From: Chara braunii
Lineage: Eukaryota; Streptophyta; Charophyceae; Charales; Characeae
Assembly (NCBI GenBank): GCA_003427395.1
Contig: BFEA01000140.1
Span: forward strand, 1,309,982 to 1,339,329
Direction of reading: 5' to 3'
Length of the DNA: 29,348 bases
Shown: piece after piece, positions 9,628 to 18,178 of the stretch
How the letters are laid out: every line of letters begins with the position of its first letter
Numbering within the stretch: the first letter of the stretch is position 1
Notes under the pieces: model-generated
Databases searched by the model: none
Told to the model about the DNA's origin: nothing
Seen by the model: only the letters and a program-made list of their open reading frames with translations
Position numbers and translations under genes: made by a program

Positions 9628-11640
9628 GTTTCATCACGGAGCGAGCTCTTGGCGATCATCTGCTGCAGCCACGTGGCTACATCTTCGAGATCCGGCAAGT
9701 TCGTCATCCGCGGCTTAGTCCTGATCTGCGAAGGGTAGCGCAATTTTTCTGCACCGAGGGAGTGTGTGCCGCTGCTGCGTTCCGATTCGCAGGGAGTCAG
9801 CAGGCGGTGGTATTGGCAGAGGTGGTGACTCTTCATCGACGAGCGGCTCCAGGGACGAGCCACGCCACCACGGTCGCTGCCTTCAGCGGCGACATCAGTA
9901 CGATCAGCCCACTGCGGCATACCGCGATCTTGACCTCCTTGTGAGAGTGGACGCGGCAGCTGTCAATTGAGTGGCATCACGGTCTTGTGCGTCCAGGGTA
10001 CAACCTAGTCCCGACATCCGGGACGGACTTCGACGTGCGTCTCCGCGCCAGCCGACAGTCGTGCTCCCCACCCTTATCCCCTTCCAACGCCCCCAATGAA
10101 CCGCGCCGCTCCTCTCGCTCCTCTCTCCACCTTCGGTCTCCCCTCTCTTTTCCCCACCTTCTGGCAATCCGATCTCCATCCTCGCCTTTCTTTCTTGCTC
10201 GAGCCTCTTGCCGTCCCGCTCCTTGATCCCGGGCATTGGCAGGTGTGGCGCGAGACCTTTGTCCATCTGTCTGTGTGCTTGGCCCGAGTGCAGGTGACGT
10301 GGACGCGGACTAGTAAGCATCCTGCGTGCATCAAGTACCTGGAGCTGTTGATCATCCAGGCTTGGAGAACGGATGTGGAATGTGATCTTCTCGGTTTCCT
10401 CTTTGGATCGGTGCGGCCAGGCAATCGCCAGCCAATTACTCAAGAACTCATCGTCCCGCTCGCACAACTGGCTGACAATCTCTCCCTCGACATCGTTTCG
10501 CAAAGCGAAGACATCCCTGCTCCGCACGTCATCAAGCTGGCATTAGCACCGTATCTTAAGTGGACTTCTTGCTTGGAGGAACCCGGGAGTGACAACACTT
10601 TGCCATCGTGGCAAGAGTACTTGAAGTCGTACGGGATCATCGACCGCGCCTTCTATCCGAAGGAAGATCCTGAGGAGGCGCCTGGAGAGGAGGAAGGAGG
10701 CTATAGTGAGTACAGCGAAGGAGAGAAAACGAAGGGACGTCGGAGGAAGGAAGTTATAGTGAGTACAGCGAAGGAGAGCAGAGTGGAGAGGACGAGGAGC
10801 TAGAAGAAGAACAAGAAGAAGACGAGAAGTTGGAAGCCGGATCGGAGTGGGAGGAGTTGCCGGAAGAAGCGGCGCGCACAGGCACGGAAGCAGAAGATCC
10901 TGAAGCGGTACGAAGAAGGGAAGAGATTGCCACCGGGAAAAACCAGCTGGAGATCGCCAGCGGGGCGAGCCTGTGCATCAACGACGACCCAACCAGGGAT
11001 CCAGAGCCCCCCGAGCCCGAAGATGGCGGATCAGCAACCGCGGCCCCGAGCGCATCGAGACCGAGACGGAGCCGATCCCCCTCCCCCTCCACCCCAACCC
11101 GTCCCTCAGTTCGATGCGGGGAATCGGCCTTCGTCCCCGGTCATTATCCCGGCGTCCCCTTGATTACCTCACCCTCTGCCAGATCTCTACCCCCGTCACC
11201 TTCCCTCGCAACCCCTTTCCTCCAAATACCTTCCGTCACTTTTACTCCACCATCTCGCCGTCACCGTCCATCCCCACCCTTCCCTTCAATCCGCAAACCC
11301 CACGTTCTGTTTACACGTCCTCTTGTTCAGTGGCGCGTGGGAACAGAGTAAGGCAGTAGAAGTCTACTGGGTAATCACAGGGACCATCCCCGCGTGTTGC
11401 CATCACGAGCAGTTTCGCGCGACACTCTTCCGCACTTTCTCCACCCTTTACCCTGACTACCTTGCCTCCCTCCCTCACAACGGCGATTGGTTTCCCCGAT
11501 TTCACCGGATCATCTGCTACGAGGAGCTCCCGATCACCGAGGAAGGGATGAACCGATACTTACCCCCACTCCCCCCCAACCCTCCTCGTCGACACGCCCC
11601 CATGTATAATGTCTACTTCCCCATCCCCACACGACGTTGA
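9624..11640 (+). pseudogene. ORF3 region of element A, unknown product, broken
   Basis: ATG 9624 overlaps the integrase stop (ATGA). The first 106 codons align with element B's ORF3 from 28921 (MSFITER..., RQPRG-like, RFFC/QFFC, HRRA.., ..TAIL..SL). TGA at 9942-9944 stands where B has CGC. Similarity then fades; later open pieces are 10096-10803 (235 codons; W/L-rich, then acidic), continuing after a frame change near 10750 as a very acidic E/D-rich and then R/S/P-rich stretch, and 11323-11640 (frame with FRTFSTLYPDYLASLPHNGDWFPRF). No transmembrane helix, signal peptide or known domain is evident, so I do not call it envelope. Confidence 0.6.
10693..10779 (+). repeat. 53-bp-period direct repeat in ORF3 acidic segment
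   Basis: The motif CTATAGTGAGTACAGCGAAG, with flanking GAAGGA, occurs at about 10701 and again, with one change at its start, about 53 bp later. Since 53 is not a multiple of three, the second copy reads YSEYSEGE in a different frame from the first. This marks where the frame changes, by duplication or by a nearby indel. Confidence 0.7.
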
Positions 11641-12081
11641 AACCCGCCACGTGTCCCTGAGCAGCACGAATCAGCAGTTTTCACGAAGATCACGCCATTG
11701 ACGATGACGTCAACTTATGCTCTGATTCGATGGACTGCGTTGGACTGAGGGTGCAGAGCACACGGAGATCTGATGGACCATGATGGTGCCACCTGGACGA
11801 TCTCCGAAGTTCGAAGGACGGGGGGTTGCATATGACAGGACTGCAGGGAACGGGATCCAAAACAGCACGAGCCGGCATGTTTCACGGAGATCTTGCCACG
11901 GATGTTGTCGCCAGCTCATCATGCTGAACCGAGCTCCTACTTCTTCCTGATTCTTCATCGCCTCCCACCCCCCTCGTTCCTTGTACTTCTTCCTGCTTCT
12001 TCGTCTCCTCTTATTCCCCTTGTTCGAACTTTCATGCGATCAGGAGATCGCATAATTTTGGAACCCCCTGCGCGTCACATA
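11641..12081 (+). other. Non-coding segment between ORF3 and 3' LTR
   Basis: No convincing coding frame. A purine run GAAGGACGGGGGG at 11813-11825 is the best polypurine-like stretch but lies about 250 bp from the LTR, too far for a normal plus-strand primer. The sequence next to the LTR forms the palindrome GTCACATATGTGAC (12074-12087) across the junction. Confidence 0.5.
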
Positions 12082-13396
12082 TGTGACAAACCACTTCCCG
12101 ACCATGTGCTATCTTTCGTACCCCTTTTTTTTTTTTGTATCATACCACCCCCCTCGAACCCCCGTCGCTTTTCTTGATTTTAGGCGCCTTGTTTGGGCCT
12201 CTATTTTTTCGGAAGTTCTATTGATTCTTGGAATTCTGCCTTTTGTAATTCGGGAAAGACACGGGAAATTACGCGCGCTTTAGCGAGCACACTGGGAATC
12301 GGGCTCGATAGTTAGGAATTACGGAATAAGCGGAGCCCGGCGTATCTTTTCCTTGCATGAATGTTCTCGGGCACGTCAGAGAAAGCTCTAGGAATTTTGT
12401 GAGAATACGGATAGGCATAGGACTTTCTTTTCCCGCGTCGACTTCCTCACGCAGATATGGGGATTTCAATTTTTGAATTAGTGTAGGACATAGGCAAGCT
12501 GTAACTGTTTTGGTGCCTTTTTCTCTTGTTGTTGGCGATGCGCATGCCAGCTTCCTCCTCCTTATTTCCCACGCCATCCTTCCCCCGCACTCTCTCCTCT
12601 CCCTTCCCCCTCTTCTCCTTCTCCTATCGCAACTGTTTTTCCCTCTCTGCTTTTTGCGCGCCTACTTCCCTTTCTTGATCGTCTGAATCTTGGACCCGTC
12701 TCGTGCTGCTTTTCGCGCCTCATCTCTTCCCGCCCATCAACCTTGGCTCATGAAGCCCGGTTAATCCTCCGATCACCCCGACTCACCAATCAGACGCGTT
12801 GAGTAAGAGGATCTTCCTATTACGGGACGAATCTGATTGGCCGACCATTGGGTTCTGAAGGATCAACATGGCTTCCCTTGAGCACCCTTCGCTGAACCTT
12901 CTCTCCTTACACCTCGATCTCCCCTCTGACTCTTCCCCCGTCTATCTCCTTTCTCGCAACTATAAATTCCGCAAACGCGTCTGCAAACCTCTCTTATGTT
13001 TTCCACTCGCAAGCCAACTTCCGGGAAGCAGTGGCTAGGTGATGCGTTTGGTGCGAGTCGAATAGTACTATCGGACTCACTGTAGTCTGGTCGGCTGCGC
13101 GCTTGATCGCCACGACAGACTGTGGGATCTGGGTTAGCCGAGTCGAGTCTGCGTTAGCAGGGTGACGATCGTAGTGGCGGAAGTTAGCACGCGACGACCG
13201 GGATCGTCGGTGCGGGTATGAGGATTTGTGATTGGAGTTGAGTGGATGATTGGTCTGGGGCTATATTGGAATTTTACGGCGAATGCGCCTTCATTGCGGA
13301 TCATTTTTATGGTGTGAGTTCATGGCTGTGAAGCCGAATGCTCTCTTGTCGAACTCTGGTGTCTTCGGTCTCGGCTTTGCTCGTCTATCCCTCCCA

Positions 13397-13400
<4 letters not shown>

Positions 13401-13459
<59 letters not shown>

Positions 13460-13461
13460 NT
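13401..13461 (+). repeat. (TC)n microsatellite with one N
   Basis: About 60 bp of TC repeat interrupted by an N at 13460. It replaces the short, imperfect CT tract found at 2058-2083 in the 5' LTR and lies exactly at the join between the two copies of the duplicated LTR segment. Confidence 0.9.
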
Positions 13462-14612
13462 CTGAAGGATCAACATGGCTTCCCTTGAGCACCCTTCGCT
13501 GAACCTTCTCTCCTTACACCTCGATCTCCCCTCTGACTCTTCCCCCGTCTATCTCATTTCTCGCAACTATAAATTCCGCAAACGCGTCTGCAAACCTCTC
13601 TTATGTTTTCCACTCGCAAGCCAGCTTCCGGGAAGCAGTGGCTAGGTGATGCGTTTGGTGCGAATCGAAAAGTCCTGTCGGGCTGACTGTAGTCTGGTCG
13701 GCTGTGCGCTTGATCGCCACGACGGACTGTGCGATCCGGGCGAGCCGAGTCGAGTCTGCGTCAGGGAGGTGACAATCGCAGTGGCGGAAGTTAACACTCG
13801 ACGACTTGGATCGCCGTTGCGGGTATGAGGATTTGTGATTGGAGTTGAGTGGATGATTGGCTTGGGGCCATATTGGAATTTTACTGCGAATGCGCCTTTA
13901 ATGCAGATCATTTTTCTGGTGTGAGTTCATGGCTGTGAAGTCGAATGCTCTCTTGTCGAACTCTGGTGTCTTCCGTCTCGGCTTTGCTCGTCTATCCCGC
14001 CCATCTTTCTCTTTCTCTCTCTCTCTCTCCCTCTCTGACTTGAATGACGATGTGTTGTGGGCTTGTCCCTCTCTTGCGAACCAAAGTGAACTCTCGAGAG
14101 TTCTCGCGCGAAAGAACTTCTTCCGGAACTCTTCCATTAGTTTCCTGGGTAATCCCAAGATGTCGAGAACTTGATTCTCTTGTCTTGTGAACGGTGGATG
14201 CGTGTGTGCAATCCCTCGGTTGATTTCGGACTTGTGCACCCTTGTCATTTTTGCACCTTCCACAGTGGATGTATGCATATAAATGCTTGTATTCTTGCGT
14301 TGATTAGACCCCGAGTTCAACGGGATTTTGTTCGAGAATGCAAGAGTGTTTAGATCTGTTGTTCTGAATACACTGCACATGCCATCTGCCTTATGCTGCA
14401 TAACAACTTTGAAAAAGCTAGGCGCCTCGTGTTTTGCTGATCTGGTATGCTGAAACTGGGTCGTGGATTGGTCGCTCGGAACTCCCACTCGGTTAATGCA
14501 TGGGATGCTCCTCCCGTGACCAAAGGAAGAAAGATACTAATTAGTCCTTCTTCGATCGTACTTTTTGATGACGTTTCAAGGATTAAGTGTAAACTCTGTT
14601 TGATAGATTCAT

Positions 14613-15002
14613 ATGTGGACTAACGACCGCTCCTCGATCGGGCGCCAGCCTTCCGTATCGCCCTCGCGGACGCGCCCATTCCCCTGCAACGAGGAAAGGA
14701 CACGTGTATGCAAGTGGGACGTACGGGAAGTTGTTGCACGCATCGGCGGACAATACTATTTCCCTCCTGAAAATTGTTGTTCCGGGTTCGTGGATGCGGG
14801 CTTTGTCATCATCGATACGCACTTTCCCCCCTACTCAGTATTGTTGCCATTTAACGAGTTGATCGTCATTCCGTGGACGGCAGTGGCGCCCCACTGGCCT
14901 CGAACCCTGTGCACTGATTGCCAGCGTTTCGATCGCTACGAATCGAAGGGCTTCCACTACCGGATACGGAGTGAGGACGAGCATAAGGAAAGAGCCACGT
15001 GA
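14613..15002 (+). pseudogene. LTR-encoded protein, 3' LTR copy, truncated
   Basis: Same start (MWTN) and frame as 2662-3201. TGA at 15000-15002 replaces the CGA of the 5' copy, and small indels follow (a loss near 15005 and an 18-bp duplication around 15085-15110). About 129 codons remain, lacking the basic C-terminal third. Confidence 0.75.
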
Positions 15003-15384
15003 CTGACCATCCACGTCAGGCTCAGAACTGACCAACGAGCGACGTCGGGACTTAATACGGAAACGGGATACGCGGAGTGTGCCAAAGCCCTTCCGCTCGA
15101 AGCCCTTCCGCTCTAAACGAAGATCCGTAGCACGGTGGGAACCTCAACAATACTTTTTGGATTGAATTTGGATTTTTCTCTTTTCGGGCCGTGCCCGCGC
15201 GCGCATAAGCAACCGACTTACTTCATCGGGCCAACACGGGGGATTTCAGTTCTGTCTGTGTCCCCACACTCAATTTTCCAAAAATCCTTGGCACACCCCA
15301 TCTTACTGTTTTTCCTGGGCCTTCATTCCGCACCTTTAACACTCCAAACGAAAGACAATACAGGGCGTGAGGTTGCGCTTCACA

Positions 15385-15930
15385 GGTACATGGCTGGCCA
15401 CGTTGATTGTGGTTCAGCGCCAGCTGCCCACATCCCCTTGTGCCTTAACGACACACTTGCACGTTATGATAGGAGGTATAGTAAAAGGGTGGGTATACCC
15501 CTGTACATTTTTCTTCAGATCTTCAACTCATACTTTGTTTGTTCTCTTAATGATGCTCATTCGTATGAATTTAATAGATAGTACACAAGGGGAGGGAGGA
15601 GGGAGGAGGGAGGGGGCATGAGATGAAGTTTGCAAGGAAGAGAAAGGCGGGAGACTGGCAGGTGGAGGAGGGAAGTGGACTGGCAAAGAAAAGAACTGAG
15701 GAATGGCAAACTTCACAGGGTTCTTACTACTCTGAACGTCATATATGTGATGTGCCAACTTATGTGCTTGAATGAACTTCTGAAGCCTTTTCTTTTTGGT
15801 CGGGGTGCCCTATTTTTGGCTGGTGGGTAATGCACGATTCCAAATGGCCCCCATGGCCTCCCCACTTCAAAATATTTTCGTTTTCTCAGGATTTTTGTTT
15901 TTTTTTTGTTTTTCTTCAATGTCTATGAAT
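15385..15930. other. Flank between element A and hAT-like element
   Basis: No gene seen. It holds a G-rich run at 15589-15616, then AG-rich and later T-rich sequence. CTATGAAT at 15923-15930 is the left copy of the 8-bp duplication of the next element. Confidence 0.5.
15589..15616 (+). other. G-run cluster, potential G-quadruplex
   Basis: Five runs of three to five G are separated by loops of one to four bases (A, AGGA), which fits the standard G-quadruplex pattern on the + strand. A role is not implied by sequence alone. Confidence 0.6.
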
Positions 15931-16461
15931 CATGGCAACCACGGACCCGGACCCGGACATGTCTGGACCGAGGCCCAGACATTTGTCTAGATTGGTCCGG
16001 TAATCCGGACAGGCACCGGACAACCGGACAGGACCGGACCCAGACCATCTGGACCGGTACACTGAAAAATATATATATTTTTTTTTTAAAAATAGTAATA
16101 AGCAGTACTAACCACAACTTACTGTCTTTCACTATTCACAACTTGTCAGCTCAATAGAGTCAATGCTGTCAGAGACATTCACAAAGGCTTACGCAACACT
16201 TGAAACCACTTCTCAACAGACCAATCCCAAGTCACTTCAGAAAAGAGTACGAAAATCAGAAAGAAACAGAACTTTGAACTTTGAAGTTGGACTTTCTAAT
16301 TCATATTCATATGAAAATTGGAAAAATAAATAAATAAATAAAAATTGAAAATTTAAACTTATGAAATTTGAAAATTTAAATTGTTCTGCGTAGGAAGTAC
16401 TAAGAACATATCTGAGATCTGGTCAGGACCAGATCTAAGACGGGATCTCATATCTGACCAA

Positions 16462-16498
<37 letters not shown>

Positions 16499-16538
16499 NN
16501 NNNNNNNNNNNNNNNNNNNNNNNNNNNNNNNNNNNNNN

Positions 16539-16589
<51 letters not shown>

Positions 16590-16878
16590 GCTTGATGTTT
16601 TGTGGCGCTTTGCAGCCAGCGCTTCATTTTTGGAATCGGACTCATCCTCATCCGATGAACTACAAGCGTAGTACAACAGCAGAGGGAGCTGTTGGAAGCG
16701 TCTGGCGGCGTCTGGTAGGCCCTGAAACGATCACCCAAAAAACATCCTAGGCCCCCTCCCAAAATGTTGAATTTTTTTAAATTGGGCCCAATCCAGACCT
16801 ACTTGAGCAGACGCCGGACCCATACGCAGACAACGCGATCGTCTGGATTTCGGTCCAGACATCCGGGCGGTTGCCATG
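15931..16878. mobile_element. hAT-like non-autonomous element (948 bp)
   Basis: The left end CATGGCAACC and right end GGTTGCCATG are inverted repeats, and the inversion continues (CCGGA, TGTCTGGACCG) for about 45 bp with a small insertion on the left. The flanks are CTATGAAT and CTATGTAT, a 7 of 8 match consistent with the 8-bp target duplication of hAT elements. The left subterminal region carries six direct CCGGAC hexamers between about 15945 and 16055. The interior is AT-rich and holds a CT microsatellite with a 40-N gap. There is no transposase frame, so it would depend on an enzyme supplied in trans. Assignment to hAT rests on duplication length and end sequence only. Confidence 0.65.
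16467..16588. repeat. CT microsatellite containing a 40-N assembly gap
   Basis: CT repeats run on both sides of Ns at 16499-16538. The true repeat length is unknown. Confidence 0.95.
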
Positions 16879-17142
16879 CTATGTATTTTACGTAGGAATT
16901 AGTCGCACCTTAGAGAACGCGCTAGGAATTTTGTTCAGGAGTTGGGAGCTTGAGAATTTGCCAGTGCATTTCCTGCTGACGTGTCGTTTCTTGCACATGA
17001 GTGTCCCCAAATCCGTCTCGGAAAAATCCGTGAACTTTATGAAATAATCTGAACAGGCGTAGGACTTCGCGCATTTAATTTCGAGCGCAGATATTGCGTT
17101 TGAATTTTTCAAATCTTGAACTAACACTGCAGGGGGCGTGTT

Positions 17143-17166
17143 AAAAAAAAAAAAAAAAAAAAAAAA
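17143..17166 (+). repeat. Poly-A run of 24 within LTR fragment
   Basis: An uninterrupted A24 lies where the other LTRs have none. It could be the tail of a small retroposed insertion or simple homopolymer growth. I cannot delimit an insertion from the sequence upstream. Confidence 0.6.
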
Positions 17167-18074
17167 GTTTTAGAGTTGGATTGGGCAGAGCATAACTGTT
17201 TCGGTCCCTTTTTATTTACGCTTCGGCGCCATACATGCAAGTTTCCCCCGCCTCCTACTGTATCCCAAGCCATCTTCACCCTTTCTCCTTTGTGCCTTCT
17301 TCTTTTAACCCGTAACTGTTTTTCCATGCCCTTCCCTTTGCGCTCCTTTCTCCCTCCCTTCATCGGAATTTCGGTCATGCTCCGCACTGCTCTTCACCCC
17401 GTCTCCTTTCCCGCCTCCGTCTTCGTACAGGAAGTCCCTACCGATCCTTTCTCAGAGCCTTCGAATTGTCAGACAATAGCGTGTAAGCAGGCATTAATCC
17501 CCTCATGCTGTGATTTGATTGGCTGGGAAGAACTCATGCTGATCGATATGACTTTCCCAGGCAATCAATTTTTCTCCTCTCCCCTCACTCTTCTATCCCT
17601 TCTCCTTCTCTCTCTCATGTCTTCTACTTCCCCCTTCACAACTATAAAATCTGCAAGCGCATCCAAAAACTCTCCCCCAACCAACATGCCAGCTTTGGGG
17701 AAGTAGTGGCTAGATGATGCGATGATCGACGAGTCGGGAAGTCCTGACGAGGTGACCATAGTTTTGCGAGGCTGTGCGCCAAGTGGCCGCTTACAAACTG
17801 CGAGATCTGGGCAAATCGGCGTAAAAACTAAGTTGGTGGGGTGACGATCGTTGTGGTATGGAGGTTGGTATGTGGCGGTCGGGATCACCAGTACCTAATT
17901 AAGGAAGGTGAGTGTGAACGAATGGTTGCATGGCCTGGGGCCATAATATAAGAGCAGAAGCCTTGCCTGCCTTGTTATTCGTTTTGCTTTCATTTTGGAA
18001 GCTAAGTTCACTTGCGTTTTTGATCATATCGAATGACGGATTGCGCAGATCAATGCCACTAACTAGCTTATGCC

Positions 18075-18176
18075 ATGTGGACTGATCATACCGATCCGAC
18101 TGGGCGCCGACTTCCCGTATTCACACAGCGCCCATTCCCGTACAGCGAGGAAAGACCACGTGTATGCAAGTGGTAG
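18075..18176 (+). pseudogene. Start of LTR-encoded frame in diverged LTR fragment
   Basis: It starts MWTDHTD, then shares the RPFPYSEER.RVCKW segment with the intact copy at 2662, and stops at TAG 18174-18176 where the LTR similarity ends. It shows that the LTR frame existed in a more distant family member. Confidence 0.6.
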
Positions 18177-18178
18177 AG

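Larger units (their letters stand above)
740..15384 (+). mobile_element. Element A: Ty3/gypsy-like LTR retrotransposon, decayed
   Basis: Two direct long repeats (740-3423 and 12082-15384) flank an internal region with PBS, gag, protease, RT, RNase H, integrase and an extra ORF, in the Ty3/gypsy order (integrase after RT-RH). LTRs begin TGTGAC, and the 3' LTR ends TCACA, giving TGTGA...TCACA ends. GGTA (within CAGGTA) precedes the element and follows it, a candidate 4-6 bp target duplication. At least ten in-frame stops and several frameshifts make it non-autonomous. No chromodomain is visible at the integrase C-terminus. No polypurine tract sits directly against the 3' LTR. Confidence 0.9.
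12082..15384 (+). repeat. 3' LTR of element A with internal 607-bp duplication
   Basis: It begins TGTGACAAACC and aligns with 740-3423. The segment from 12854 to the CT run is repeated again from 13461, separated by a (TC)n tract and a single N at 13460; removing it restores about 2.7 kb. The first copy is several percent diverged from the 5' LTR, while 13461-14122 looks identical by eye to 1510-2171, after which divergence of a few percent resumes. It ends TCACA at 15384, followed by GGTAC. Confidence 0.85.
16887..18178 (+). repeat. Diverged partial LTR of the same superfamily
   Basis: It aligns in order with U3-R-U5 of the A and B LTRs: a TTACGTAGG..CTTAG.GA.CGC.CTAGGAATT block, the inverted CCAAT box near 17517, TATAAAA at 17643-17649, AGTAGTGGCTAG near 17705, and the ATG of the LTR-encoded frame at 18075. 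The LTR start is missing on the left, next to the hAT-like element, and similarity stops near 18178 where LINE sequence begins. A 24-A run at 17143-17166 is inserted within it. Confidence 0.7.

Noticed and set aside
9624-11640. ORF3 as a retroviral-type envelope gene
   Set aside because: No signal peptide, transmembrane segment or cleavage site is visible. Only its position after integrase fits.
13898-14488. 196-codon minus-strand frame in the 3' LTR
   Set aside because: Antisense to R-U5. The equivalent region of the 5' LTR gives only a short frame and its codons include the antisense CT tract.
15135-15581. 148-codon plus-strand frame crossing the end of the 3' LTR
   Set aside because: It spans the LTR-flank boundary, so it is a chance fusion. 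Its LTR part is not conserved as protein.
15940-16060. CCGGAC cluster as a CRISPR-like or satellite array
   Set aside because: Spacing is irregular, units are only six bases long and the cluster lies inside terminal inverted repeats, which fits subterminal motifs of a DNA transposon.
16448-16762. Minus-strand frame through the CT repeat and N gap
   Set aside because: It depends on translated microsatellite and unknown bases, and no homologous motif is seen.
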